From positions 7,757,420 to 7,821,419 of the forward strand of contig JARUPZ010000021.1 of NCBI GenBank assembly GCA_031213475.1: DNA of 64,000 nt, read 5' to 3'. Position 1 is the stretch's first letter. Each line of letters opens with the position of its first letter. This document shows, piece after piece, positions 43,408-55,700 of the stretch. This DNA is from Nereocystis luetkeana (taxonomy: Eukaryota; Sar; Phaeophyceae; Laminariales; Laminariaceae). Made by a program: the position numbers and the translations under genes. The notes below the pieces were generated by a model, which saw nothing but the letters and a program-made list of their open reading frames with translations, did no database searches and was not told the origin of the DNA.

Positions 43408-45180
43408 ATGGAGCCGTTCTTGGGACCAATACGTCGTACGGCAGAAGTCCCTCAGCAATGGAAAGATGCGATCATCAAGGTCCTTCACAAAAAGAAGGAT
43501 CGAACTGACTGCAACAACTATAGAGGGATCTCGCTTGTTGCCCACGCAGGCAAAGTGTTGTTGAAAATCGTCGCGTCCCGCCTCAGCAACTACTGCGAGA
43601 CCGAGGAACTACTCCCCGAGGAACAATGCGGCTTCCGCCCCGCACGATCAACGATTGATATGTTGTTCGTCGTGCGCCGGCTGCAAGAGCTCGGACGACA
43701 GAGGAAAATCCCCTTATACGTGTGCTTCATCGATCTGCAGAAAGCGTACGACTCTGTCGACCGAGAGCTGTTATGGAAGGTACTCACACGCTTTGGCGTA
43801 CCAACCAAGATGCTGAGAATTATCCGTAATTTCCACGATGGCATGCGGGCTCGCGTGCGTACTGATGACGGCGAGCTCTCGGAATGGTTTGATGTCACGC
43901 AGGGGCTGCGGCAAGGCTGTGTACTGTCACCGTTACTGTTCAACGTGTTCTTCGCTGCTGCGTTACACGTCGTACTAGTACGCTTCAGCCAAGACGAAGC
44001 CATTGTAAGGGATTTGGTCCAACTCTTGGAAGCTGGAGTAGTTCGAACAGGGAAGGAGGAGCCATTGGCGTGCGTGCGAAGGTCTGTATGGGGCATGTTG
44101 TACGCCGACGATGCAGGAATTGTCTCGAAGTCGGCTGAAGGGCTCGCAAAAATGATGACAGTCATCGTGACTGTCTTCGAAACAGCAGGCCTCACGGTGT
44201 CGGAAAAGAAGACTGAGACAATGGTCCTACAAACACCAGACCGGACAACCCTCGCACCACCGCTCGTCATCGAAGCGGCAGGTCAGAGGTATAAGCAGAC
44301 GACCCAGTTCTTATACCTAGGCGGCGTTATCCACGAAAACGCTGACCTCTCGCTCGAAATCGACCGACGGATCCGCCTCATGCGAGCATGCTTCAAACGG
44401 TTCGGCCCGGAGTTGTATGATAGGACGACCGCCCCCCTTAGCCTTAAAGTCCGAATGCTGAAGGCCGAGGTGATTGAGACCCTGCTGTACGGGTGTGTGA
44501 CGTGGACCCTCAGAGCGGAACACTTTGCCAAGCTTCGAACGGCTCACCACCAAGTCCTGTTGCGAGTCATTGGCTTCCAGCGCCGACTTCGTACTGACCA
44601 TGCCACCCTCTCGTACGCGAAGGCCCTCAAGATGACACGTTGCGAGAGCATCGAAACGACCATTCGCAAACGGCGGCTCTTCTTTGCGGGGGGCGTGGCA
44701 CGGCAAAGCAAGGAGCGATTACCCAATCGGGTAATGCTCGGGATGATAGCTGGTGGGGAGAACCCGAGACCAGGCGGACAGTGTAAGACTTGGCATAGAT
44801 GCATAGTCGAAGACCTTAGGGAGTTCCGAGCCACCGAAGGGTCAACGGAAGTTGCCCCCTTGGTGTTTGGAGTTGAGACCGCGTTGTGGTCCACTGCAGC
44901 CAAAAAGGTGGGGAAGTGGTACCGGGGGATCCTTGAAGCAGCCGAACGGTTCATGGTGAGGTGGCACGAGGCTGAGGCTGAGATGAGTAGACAGCGCCGC
45001 GCATCCGCCGTGGATGGTGCCCAAAGGAACGGGGGGGGAGGGGGCAACAGGAGAAGTGGCATAAAGCCCGACCGAGTGAATGCGGAGAGGGGGGGGAACA
45101 GGAGGGGTAGAAGGGAAACGGTGGTAGACGAAAGTAGGAAGGAGATGGCAGACAGGGTAGCAAGGCACCAAGTCGACTAG
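43408..45180 (+). CDS. LINE family 1 reverse transcriptase, open frame of 590 codons
   Basis: The protein is a non-LTR retrotransposon reverse transcriptase, which would copy the element's RNA at a nicked target. From about residue 15 it reads [17 protein letters not shown], then NNYRGISLV (39-43 region), [14 protein letters not shown] (71-84), [12 protein letters not shown] (motif A, Asp109), [13 protein letters not shown] (167-179), YADD (232-235), FLYLGGVI (301-308, thumb), YGCVTW (361-366) and a basic tail. There is no upstream endonuclease domain, so the copy is 5'-truncated. The ATG is simply the first in frame after the break and may not be a natural start. The absence of stops over 1.77 kb, unlike the family 2 copy, suggests recent insertion. 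It is followed by an 888-base 3' UTR with a CA tail. Confidence 0.9.
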   Translation: MEPFLGPIRRTAEVPQQWKDAIIKVLHKKKDRTDCNNYRGISLVAHAGKVLLKIVASRLSNYCETEELLPEEQCGFRPARSTIDMLFVVRRLQELGRQRKIPLYVCFIDLQKAYDSVDRELLWKVLTRFGVPTKMLRIIRNFHDGMRARVRTDDGELSEWFDVTQGLRQGCVLSPLLFNVFFAAALHVVLVRFSQDEAIVRDLVQLLEAGVVRTGKEEPLACVRRSVWGMLYADDAGIVSKSAEGLAKMMTVIVTVFETAGLTVSEKKTETMVLQTPDRTTLAPPLVIEAAGQRYKQTTQFLYLGGVIHENADLSLEIDRRIRLMRACFKRFGPELYDRTTAPLSLKVRMLKAEVIETLLYGCVTWTLRAEHFAKLRTAHHQVLLRVIGFQRRLRTDHATLSYAKALKMTRCESIETTIRKRRLFFAGGVARQSKERLPNRVMLGMIAGGENPRPGGQCKTWHRCIVEDLREFRATEGSTEVAPLVFGVETALWSTAAKKVGKWYRGILEAAERFMVRWHEAEAEMSRQRRASAVDGAQRNGGGGGNRRSGIKPDRVNAERGGNRRGRRETVVDESRKEMADRVARHQVD

Positions 45181-46068
45181 GAAGTAGAATATGACCATAC
45201 TACTAGTGCTACCAACTGGTGCAGCTGGCTCGAACGTGGTCTTCCCTTGTCTTCTCTTTTAGTTTCGTTTTTTTTTTTTTTTTTTCTTTCTTGCGCTGAC
45301 TCTCCGTGATTTTCATTTCATTTTTTCTCTTCCTCTTCCTTTTCTGATTGATAAGCCGTACTCAAGGAGCCGTGTGGCGTGGTTGGAAGACGAACCTGCT
45401 CTGCTCGGCTCGTATTGTCTGACGCCAAGGGGCTGGGCATAGTTGACGAACGCAGGGCGGAGACGGCAGTCTGGGTAGCAAGGTACCAGGCGGATTAGCA
45501 GGGAGAACCTGGCTATACTACTCGTACCACAAGCTGCTGCCGCCACCTAGAAGGTGCTTTGGGCTTTGGTCTGCCTGTTATTTCCCCTTTGTTATTTTTC
45601 CTTGTTACTTTCTCCTTGGTTCTTTGTCTTACTCTGTTCACAAGCAGTGGTGTCTTTTGTTATTTCTTCTTTTTTCCAGCTCGTTCTTTTTCAAGTGTAG
45701 GCCACCTCGCCTGCGGGGGGGGGGGCACGACAGATTGTTTCTCTTAGATTTTGCTTTCATTTTTCTTCTTTTTCTTTTTCGACTTGTCTACCTTGTTTTT
45801 GTTTTCTCTTTGATTGTTTCTTTTCGTTTCACTATTTCATAGATTGCGTATGTCGTGCCTGTCGTATCTAGTATGATGACATGGCTTTTTGCATTGCCCA
45901 CTGCAGTTCACACTGCACACGTGGCAACGTAGTATCTCTGTGGCGTAGCTTTGTGACCACAGAACTTGTATCTCTTCTAGGATGGAAGAATCGGCACGGA
46001 CACTGGTTGTGCTGGATGTCGACGGGTAGAAAGAACGGTTTAATGTGAAGAACACACACACACACACA
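45181..46068 (+). mobile_element. 3' UTR and (CA)n tail of the LINE family 1 copy
   Basis: This is the reference version of the UTR fragments seen elsewhere. Order: ACCAACTGGTGCAGCTGG, a T-run, GATAAGCCGTACTCAAGGAG, GGGCATAGTTGACGAACGC, a G-run before CACGACAGATTG, ATAGATTGCGTATGTCGTGC, GTATCTAGTATGATGAC and GAAGAA(CA)n. The empty TA sites of two MITE copies and several micro-insertions are defined against it. Confidence 0.85.
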
Positions 46069-48766
46069 CGGCGGAGGCGATGACTTGATGTGAGAACAAC
46101 AACAATATGCCGGGGTAATGCTAAACCAGGGAATAACGAATGTTTGACGGAAAACGACGACTACTGACGACCAAACCTAAGGGTCCAGATTAACCACATC
46201 ATCGTTCTCTGACGCCTCCCATCATGCATTCTATACACGTACGTGGATCTTAGGTTTCAGCGAAGCTACACACCACCCGCACCGCAGCACTTCTCGCACC
46301 CCCACCATCGGCACTCCACAAGACGCCCTCTACCATCCCTGGAACTGAACACACGTACATCCAGGCAGACATCATCGGCAAAGGCGGAAATTCGAAAAAG
46401 AAGGTGAGTCGCGTCATACGCTCGCCACGGGTAACGTGGTGCGGGCCTGCGCGAGCCACGACGTATTTGTTCTCGCATTTTGTGTGCGCCCTGCGGAGCT
46501 GAGATATGAACCAACTGCGGGAGTTTTTCGTAACGTGTCGTCAGAGCTGGACCCGAGCATTGGGGAGGGGGACAAGTATGAAGATATCACGCTTACGGCA
46601 GTTCTTTGTTACCCTCGCAGAAACACTGGTATACCAATGCTGTAAAGAATCCAAGGATCAATCAAGAGTACGAGTCTCTAGCCCTGGTAGTCTTTCCTGT
46701 CATTTTAGCCGACCTGCAGTTCTAGGGCCCGATGATGTGAGAGCTGCGTCTAGCGGTCGTTTGTTGGAAGCTCAGGCCAGCCCTATCGTCACTGCTGTAC
46801 AACCGATTATTGATCAGTTCACGTCAAGCGGCTGAGGATTCATCAATACTTATTCTGCAGGGTCAGAGGTTCCGAACTGCCCGTAGATCCACGCTTTACT
46901 TCGCGGCATACATGTGCGAGGAGTAGAGTACATTTCCCTCAGATCGTCGGGGTTCGTTTCACTAGTTTGTGACAAACCCGCTGGGTTGTTGCGCGTTGCT
47001 CGTGGCGTTCTGTTTATTGTTTTCCTCTCTTTGTGAAAGTCAACTGGTGTCGAATGCTCTCTTGAAACATATACTCACAAGGTGCTTGCGATATATTGGA
47101 TTTTGATCTCGTAGCGTGTACCAATGGTATGATGTAATTGTGTTGTACAAATCTAGCACACCCGTGACTCGACAGGCCCCAAATTACTCTGGAGTGGGTT
47201 AATAACTCGGGGAACTAAAATGAACAAAAAAAAGTTACACTCGGCAACTCGATTCAAAAATTGTCAATCAATCGTGCACCACATTTAAGCACGAGGTAGT
47301 TGCGGTTTAGTCGAGTCAAAAGTCAAGAGAAATATTAGGTGATGCTCGCACTCTCGTGGGAGTCGTCTTGAAATCGAAAAAATATGTAATTCCCTCACAG
47401 CGGCACCCCTGTCAGGTTCTCCGATGTGCCTCGAGCGGTACAGAAAAACAGAGAGCAACGCACAGAGAGCAACGCGCTGCTGCTGCAGTATTTTATAATT
47501 TCCGATCTCCAGCAACATTGCAACATAATCGATAATCTACTTTGATGTATCCGATGTATCGGACAGGACAAATTTTGACGTATGGAAGAGTGAACGGGCA
47601 AAATGCCGAGGCAGAGGAGGGGGGGAATCAAGTCACTCCACAAATAAGGCGATATTTCAGTGTTGCTTGGCATGCGATGCTGTTCGGTGCAATCCCGGGA
47701 GACTGCGCTGGACTGCGGTTTCATCTTCAATTTCTCGAACGTTTGCCCTCCGACTCCGTATCCTAGACGTTGCCTTGTAACTCTCGATGTTAAAAAGGGG
47801 CTCAGAACCAACAGGTGTACGACTGTATCGTCTTCCTTCCTGGGGGCGTTTTTTACCTGCGCCTTGCTTCCCCGTCAAGCCTTCGTTTACCCTGTGTGTG
47901 AGCGTTTCGCATTGAAAACAATGAATCCGTTTTTTTTTCCGCATCCGTCGACATCCGCCTGTTGCCCATTCCGATTATTTAATTCTGAAGGGATCCCCAA
48001 CCCCCATGTCCCTGATGACAGCTGCTTCGGCTTCTTCCCTCCCCCGTAGCTGTCTAGCGTACAAAATGTCTAGCGTACAAAATAGCAGTATTTATCGCTT
48101 TATCCTACGCGGGATCGTGACACAGGGGGTACCAAAAAGTAGGTGGAAAACCGTTATTTCGATACCATTTTCCTCGTCGAGAACGAACAGCCCGTCCCTC
48201 CGTCGATACCTGCGTGTACCTCATCGCTCAGGTCGCCGTTTTTCTCTGGGAGGCTACTTGCAAACTTGTTGAATCACGCTGTTGCTAGTACGAAACCCCG
48301 CGTGTCCGTAACTTTCTTATACAATTCAAGTCCCCCTAGAAACAAAACCCGCATATGGGCACCGGCATCCCGAGAATGATCAAATCCGCACCGAACTGCG
48401 CAGCGCACTTCACCGCTCCGTTGTACAGCAGTCACGAAATCGTTCGACCTCCGGACATCAAAAATCTGCCTGGTTCCCGTTACCACCGACCCCGTCTTTC
48501 TGGAGCTTGCAGGGTCGACACGGACACTCTCTTTGTATCTATTACAGCGCCATACGCATGCGTGATGGCGACGGTGATTCACGTCGGTGTTCGAAATAAG
48601 ATGGTTAAATGCGGGAGTCTTACATCAGATCTTAGATGCATCGAAATTGTGGTGCTGCGCGTTCCCGCACCGCTCGTCGCTCGCGCTGCTCGCATGTGGT
48701 TGATGACACCCAAGTTATATAAAAATTGGTGTGGTCGCTATCTCAATATTTTGAAGGTGGAATAGG
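46069..48766. other. No clear gene; weak exon-like frames
   Basis: A family 2 terminal scrap (GATGTGAGAACAACAACAAT) sits at 46086-46105. A plus frame near 46290-46405 ends at a donor-like AAG|GTGAGT, and a 109-codon frame lies at 46506-46835. I cannot join or name them. The rest is unrecognised. Confidence 0.3.
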
Positions 48767-48770
48767 TGAA

Positions 48771-48858
48771 TCCCGTTCTAAACCGCGCAGTCCCGTTTTG
48801 GGGACAAAATACTATGAATTCAAGTCGTGTTTCACTATAACGGGACTGCAGCTCTTGA
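48771..48858. mobile_element. piggyBac-like MITE, family B, decayed copy
   Basis: GCGCAGTCCCGTTTTGGGGA and the inverse TATAACGGGACTGCAGC are clear, but both TTAA borders are lost. Confidence 0.6.
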
Positions 48859-48923
48859 CAGGCGAAATTGGATATCACCTAACCTCCAGTGTCCCGTGCC
48901 GATCCCCTCGTTACGAGCGGCTA

Positions 48924-49108
48924 GGGTAATTCTTATCGGGGAGCTTTTTTTTCCAAATTATTAAATATTGTGATGTTGACGAACTTGATATTGTTGGTTC
49001 TGGAGAGTTTCACGAATAGTCACGGAACGCCTCCGTATTTTGATACATCTCCGATTATTTTCAAGCTTTGGAAACTATGGAAAAAACGCTCTCCGATATT
49101 AATAAACC
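48924..49108. mobile_element. MITE-like element, family D, copy 2
   Basis: It matches the reverse complement of 15780-16016: TAATTCTTATCGGGGAGC, GTTCTGGAGAGTTTCACGAA, GTCACGGAACGCCTCCGTAT, and a right end ACGCTCTCCGATATTAATAA. Confidence 0.65.
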
Positions 49109-49699
49109 TTACGCGGCACAGAGGAGGTTCCACGTACATTTCTTTTGTTACGAGTAGACGATACAAAGCTCTCACCCGTACTGCAGGGTCAAGATAGTGT
49201 CTGAGAATAACTACTTATGATGTGAGTGGTTAGTCCTTCTTAGCGGCACTTTTTCATAATCCTTTCAAAACTTGGTAGACCAGCTTGGCTCGTGATATTT
49301 TATACTCTCCGAGCGGTCTTCTGGACACGTGGTGTGTCGTCCATTTATTTCAACAAAAGGTGCCTTAATTGTGTCGTCAATATTGTTTACTGTCGCTGCT
49401 CGCTTCTTTTGGACGCAATGTCGCTAACATGCCGAACATTTTTAATAAAAAGTGAAGTTTTTTACCACTAATACCTGCCACGTGTATGCACTCGGTGGGA
49501 GTCGCATCCACGATCGTCGTCAGACGTGAGGACCACCAACAAGTCACCGGGAAATCTAAATGGCCCTGCAACTCGTTTTCTTGTACCAATAACCCGGAGA
49601 AGAAAAAGAAAATGAATGCGACAAGGCCGACCTCAATATTCGAGCGCGTTGAAAGATTGAAACAATCGAAAGATCTTATGGGATAGTCTTCAGTACCTG

Positions 49700-49906
49700 G
49701 TATATATTTTTTCACCGACATTTTTTTCCCGCCTTTCGATCTTTCATTTTTTCCTGTTTGTCGAAATGTGTTAAGTTTAAGGAGTTTCATCTTTCGCTGA
49801 TGGATATTTTCACGAAGAGTGATGCCCTCCTCTGTATATTGACACGTATCTCCAATTATTCCCAATGTATGGAAATCGTGGAAGATGCGCTCTCCGATGA
49901 GAACAC
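49700..49906. mobile_element. MITE-like element, family D, decayed copy 3
   Basis: The right end GCGCTCTCCGATGAGAAC and inner words (TCACGAAGAGTGATGCCCTC, TGTATATTGACACGTATCTC) match family D. The left end is degraded. TACCTGGTA lies at 49694-49702, at its left edge. Confidence 0.5.
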
Positions 49907-51416
49907 GAGTATAGCTACGGGGACGCTGAACAAACTGAAGAAACGATGCTTTTCCATTATTACAGATCACAAACTAATAATACCAAACCAAGGGGCGTAT
50001 CCGGCGAACCGATGCACGCGAAAGACAGCGCAAGCACGCTCCATGGTGACGCAACCATGAGGAATATTCGGCGTAGTACGTTGGCGCACTGTTGCTGTCA
50101 TCGTCCTGCTTTCTCCGTCAAGAATGCGTTTGAAGCAATGAGCGGGTCTGACGTATCACGGCATGTTGTTCGTGATAACAGCTAAACGTAACCCGAAAGA
50201 CCCCGCCGATATGAGCAGCTTTTGTGTTGGATCGACGACTAATATTTTTTCACGAGGTCTACTAACGGAGCAGCAGTGATTGTAGCCGTCGTCGAGGTTT
50301 CGCCATTAATTATCAAAATCGGGTTTATCGGTGTTATCATCTGGTTGTGTCTTGGAGAGGTCAGGGTCGACAGGCGAAAATGCTTCTTTTTATTGCTTTA
50401 GTTTGGTTTGAGAATTCATCATTAAAATAATTGAAAAAATTATGATTCCAAGTTGATCGCGTACCGTCAAAGTGACGAATTGTCGATCATCGAGCAGACT
50501 GGAATGTTTACCTTCAACCATTTTCTAACTTTTTGAAACCACAGATGATGGATGTCTTGACATTATTTGGAACAGTCGGGACTTCAGTCAAACCGGGCCT
50601 GAAAAAGACAGCGTGACCCAATTTTTACACACACCCGTGTCTACGCCTCTCTGGCGGGTGGCTCTGCATCTGACCACAACTTCTAAGCGATAACATTTTT
50701 GTACACGCAGTGTAGGAAATCAGCTGGGCCTGTCGCAAGTCGGGGCAAACTTACCGGTGTAAATAGACCCGACCGGTGGAAAATTGGGGTGTGTTGACTC
50801 AACCCTACCCTACCCGCGAGATTTGAGAGACCATAACCATTACCTAAACACCATCTCGAGATTGTAAAAGCTGTATCGCGGAAACTTGAGTAGTCTAAAA
50901 CCGTCCCTTGAGAGGTGAAGTATCGTGACCCAAGTCCCTACCCGCGAGATTTCGAAAGCTGTCGATATCGCCTGAACGTAGACGCCACCTTTTGATTGAC
51001 GCGTGTCACGAGCTGAATGCGTTGGATGCGGGTGAGGTCGACGGACCCCATGACTACGTACCTTTCACGCGTCGACGACGAAAACCTCACGGATCGTAAT
51101 ATATGAGTTTCGGTCGGCTGGCCGGTCGTCCTGATCCCTCCTGTACTTTTTTTAAGGGAAGCGTGCCTTATTGGTGATTTTTCATAGGGAGTATAGGATT
51201 ACCCGTTGTCGGGTGGAAGACGAAGTGGGGGCCAAACGTGTTGCCAACATTGTTGATGTACGTAGAGTAACAGCAGTACGTGAGAGTTTCGGCGTTGTTG
51301 GGTTTATTAATAGTTGAAATGTGTCGTGGTCGTCAAAGATGCTATCCCGAATATATCTCGATCGCAAAACGTGATTCACAGCAGGGATTGGCTTACAATG
51401 CCGTACTTACTTGCTG
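49907..51416. other. No recognisable feature
   Basis: About 1.5 kb with no repeat match and only short unrecognised frames. Confidence 0.4.
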
Positions 51417-51420
51417 TTAA

Positions 51421-51504
51421 CCCTTTTTAGGACCGCAGTTCCGGTTTGGGGGCAAATAACTCAGAATTTGCCCCGGGTGCCCCCAGACTGCGGTTGTCGA
51501 AAGC
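51421..51504. mobile_element. piggyBac-like MITE, family B, copy 7
   Basis: TTAA at both borders (51417-51420 and 51505-51508). Ends CCCTTTTTAGGACCGCAGTT and inverse AGACTGCGGTTGTCGAAAGC. Confidence 0.8.
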
Positions 51505-51875
51505 TTAATAGGCGATCGGACAGCGCACTGCGCTCACGCCGTAATGCTGGGCACGACTAACGCAACGTACATACACGAGAAATGAAAAGAACAATTTATG
51601 CCTAGGAGCAAAAGACCAGACATCTCGGGATACAACCTTACTCGCTCTAAAAAAAAATGAACTAGTTGATATTATTTTAATCCTTCAGAGCAACCTACCC
51701 CCCAACCGTACACTCAAAGGTAAAGTTCGTTATGTGTGTCTTGTGTGTGGGCCAATGTATCGCGTGTTGTGATGACGATATGTTCCAGACGCCGGCGCCA
51801 TCGGTGCTCGTTGGGACGTTTTCTCACATGTGACAATCGCGATTAGCGGAACTCGAAAACATGGGTAGCCCACAT

Positions 51876-52040
51876 AGCATGACACTCGACGACAAGTGAG
51901 AATGCTGAACCCTACGCGCTTCAACCAAACAAGGCATGTACCGGGGGGGGGGAAGGGACGACACCTTTGACCACAGCGTGTCGCTGAGGGTAAACCTCCT
52001 AAAAATTAGGCCTGAAAGTAGAATGGAAAACTATCAAAAT
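51876..52040 (+). mobile_element. SINE family 1 body fragment
   Basis: GACGACAAGTGAGAATGCTG, CATGTACCGGGGGG and GAGGGTAAACCTCCTAAAAA match the body of the other copies. The head is missing and the TACCTGGTA insertion is absent. Confidence 0.65.
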
Positions 52041-52632
52041 GAGCTGGGGCTAAATTTCACTTTTTTCACACAAACCCTGGTATTCAGTTTAATTCTAATA
52101 CTATCAATTCCGGCTGATCAAGTTATTGTATACCGGTAAATACGAATGTGCTCTTGTAGATTACAAGTCTTCGTCTGCTGCCGCGGTGTCATATTATTTT
52201 CCAATATCAAGCAAAACGCGTCTCGTTCTGTGGACGGCACTCCCTTCCCACATCAGTAGCATGCATGGCCAGTGTTCAGTTTGTGGTTGCGATCACGTCA
52301 TCACAGGTTTCACGTTGAATACCACACTCCTGTGGTCGACTGAAAACAGCATCAAACCCTGAAATAATCTCGCGCACCACACGGCCATTTTTTTTGCCGT
52401 GCCCCAACCGCCTTCGCCCGTAGTGTGCTGGTTGCCTGTTGCCAGTCACGAAACTGGCAGCGTGCTATTGTAGTATTGTCTCGAACGAAGGCAAGCGCGC
52501 AATGGCCTCTACAACAAAGCAGCGTAGTATTCGGGGCTTCCGACGGAAACAAACGTTTAGATGACTTTGGATACCATTGTGCAATAAAAGAAGCGTAACT
52601 AACGAAACATTTATTTTCTGTCTTCGGCGCAC

Positions 52633-52635
<3 letters not shown>

Positions 52636-52706
<71 letters not shown>
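52636..52706. repeat. (CT)n microsatellite upstream of the host gene
   Basis: About 35 CT units, ending 62 bases before the ATG at 52769, with further CT-rich sequence to about 52735. It would lie in the promoter or 5' UTR of the gene. Confidence 0.9.
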
Positions 52707-52710
<4 letters not shown>

Positions 52711-52768
52711 TTCTTCTCTCTCTCTTCAACACTTTCTCCGGGTGTGAAGCAGCCTGTAGAGCGCAATC

Positions 52769-55700
52769 ATGAAATTCGGATACGTGCTGCTGGGGCTGGT
52801 GACGCTTACGTCCATTCATATTTCGAACGGTGAGCCTGATGCTTTGGGAGATGCTTGCACGGTAGCTCTGACCGCAAAACCCCACTGGGGCCGGCGTTGT
52901 AACCTCGCCGGCGATCTAGTGAGTTATTCAGCGAGGGGTAACCATGCACTTTTTTCACCCGCTGTATACAAATAAGCTCCCTTATTCCATCCTGGCAGCA
53001 AGGGCGATGTATCAACTTTTAAATAATGGAGGGAGGCGGGGTGATTTTGGCGGGGTTGCTGATCATGCATATTTGTACCTTGGGAAATCGAGGGTAAATA
53101 CACCAACGGTACGGAACATACCTGGTAGTGTGATATGCACTGGTTTAAAAGCAGTTATTATTGACATATTGTATCCGTGTATGTATCTCGTGAACCGAAC
53201 TGCCTATATTTTGTTGACCCCAAACATGGCACTATAATGCCCCATCTCAGGAATGTTGTGGACACAATGAAGCAAACACGCGTGCAGTAACACATCAGAT
53301 AATAGAGCACGTTTTTGACGGTATTGTTTCTGAACTTGAACGACGATGTGTGTCGATTGAGGAAGAAATCGATGTTGAGCCAATTTATCTACCACAACTG
53401 TGGGCGTCCGCACCCACGCTCGCCGTGATCCTTGGTTCTGTTACGGTGCAGGCCAATGCAGCAACGGTTTGGCTGGGGTTGAGAATGACGACATCTGCTG
53501 CGCTGAATCCTGCGGCACCTGCGGAGGGAGCCGTTGCGCCAGACGACCCGGCGGTGGGGTGAGTTGCTCTCTGCTTAAGATGCGTGCCACTGCGTAATGA
53601 TACAATGTGCTACAGCCGAAACAATATTTGGCTTGTTGCTCCCGAGAGTTCACTCACCCCATCCGACATATGCAACCGTGAACATACCTCACAGTGAAAC
53701 GCGACGGAAGACTTCAACACGGGTTTTACGAGCTGCAGTAGTTACATCTGGCGGGTTTGAGTGTGTACTGCTCAGCATGGACAGCTTTGAACATTGCATG
53801 AATCGCGTCCACCCTCTTCATTTAAACAGGACAACTGCTGCACCGGCCGGATCGAAGACAGTGGAGATATGTGCAGCGTCACCGGCGCGGCGCCGTGCAT
53901 CATGGATGACATCGTTCCAGGTGCGTCGTGTGTAACTCTCGGTAGACCAGTGACTACCACCGTCGCTGGATTTGCACCTTTCGTGACATCGACGTGTTCT
54001 TCTCCTGTTGATTTTACCGTCGACAATTCAACGGCTGCGCTAAGTAACAGGAACATTGAAATGATGTCCAACGAAGCCCAGGCGGCCCCGTGAATCGTCT
54101 AGAATGTCTGTACGTCCTGCCGATATTCAGCTACTCAAAACCTCCTGTATAGATGGCTGTGCAGCTTTCATGGCGTCTGCTTTAGGTTGATGGGTTGTTG
54201 CTCGCCTCTTGGTTTTTATTGTTACCGTCGCAATGTGTCTGAAATTCCATTTTTGTTAGCAAGGGTCACGTACCGTCATGAACTTATATGCCACCTCGAT
54301 GCGTACTCTGGTTGTGCAGACACCACCTGCAGTAACGGCCTGCCGGGAGTCGACAATGGCCAAGTCTGCTGCACTGCTGGCTGTGGCACTTGCGGAGGAA
54401 GCGGTTGCTCCAGACGATCAGGCGGAGGGGTTAGTTGGTGTCTGTGGATAACGCGTGGAGATGCTAACGTTTTCGTTTAATAATTGTTCAAGCCCCCTTC
54501 AACGTAGTTCTAAACGACCCTCCCCGGAGAAACGAACTATCAAAACTATCGTTCTTTTGAAGTCAAATATATACAAACATGAACTAACTGGACAAAAAAA
54601 AATTAGTATCTTTTTTCGTCTGATTCCGACCAAGACGTGGTTTTGGGTAGATATTTGTTCGAAGAATTATTCCATCGACCCACTCATCACTACATAGCCA
54701 AGTGTGTCATGAAGCAAAGGTGTTAGCAAGTACAAGCGACCTAGTTCGCAAAAACCTACGCACCTCTTCAAACGCGTGAACAAATTACCACAAGCTTGCA
54801 AGATGAGTTTGGAATACATATCCGATTTCGAAGCTTCGAGGGTAGTTCACTTTTATTCTAATAGGTTTTCCAGCCGCAGTTGGGCTGTTTTATATTTTTC
54901 CGTATTGGTTACGTACCACAGCTTCCCAACAACACCGGTTTGACAAATGCATCCCATCCTCGCCCCCTCGTCTGTGGGCAGGAAAACTGCTGCTCCGGCG
55001 CGATCGAGGACAGTGGCGATCTCTGCAGCGTCACCCTGGCGGCGCCGTGCATAATGGACGTGGACATAAGTACGTCTTAGGAATATTCCGTGTAGGTCGG
55101 CGACTACCACCCCTGTAGTCAAGTGTGGCCTCTTTTATGACTACTTGCCAATGTATTTGACTTTTTTTCCCAACACGTGTAATTTTCTGCGGCACGTAGC
55201 AACGTATCTGAACCTTCGCGATGGGCGACGTGTGGCATCGGTAAAAATTTTTTTTCACGTGGTTGATATCGCGAAGCCTGCAAATGTGAAATTCTCTTTT
55301 GTTGCTCGTCTTATGGACCCCGACGGCATGGGGTAAATATACTACAGGAGAGAAATATAACATTTTTTACCAACGATTGCCCCATCTGGAAACCTGTTCG
55401 TTTCCGCTGCGTGCCAGCGTCCGTGCGTTTTACGTAGACCTTGGTTTGACGTGCGGGTAGTCTGAGATGTTGTGTATCAGGTCAAGTTTGTATTGCTCGA
55501 GGTCGGCGTCGGAGTGAAACACCTCTCTTTTCCTTTTTTTCACCACATGTCGTCATTCCCACCTGAGCCCATCCATCGATCGGTCAAGGAGGTAATACAA
55601 CGTGTTTCCGTATTCCCGCTATCGTTTTTTCAACCTTTTCCCTCCCCCCTGTTTGACAACCTCACAGACCCTACCTGCACCAACAATCTGCCCGGCATCC

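Noticed and set aside
43590-44270. 226-codon minus-strand open frame
   Set aside because: Antisense shadow of the LINE reverse transcriptase; the sense strand carries all the RT motifs.
52352-52885. 177-codon minus-strand open frame with Arg-Glu repeats
   Set aside because: The repeats come from the (CT)n tract, and it overlaps exon 1 of the well-supported plus-strand gene.
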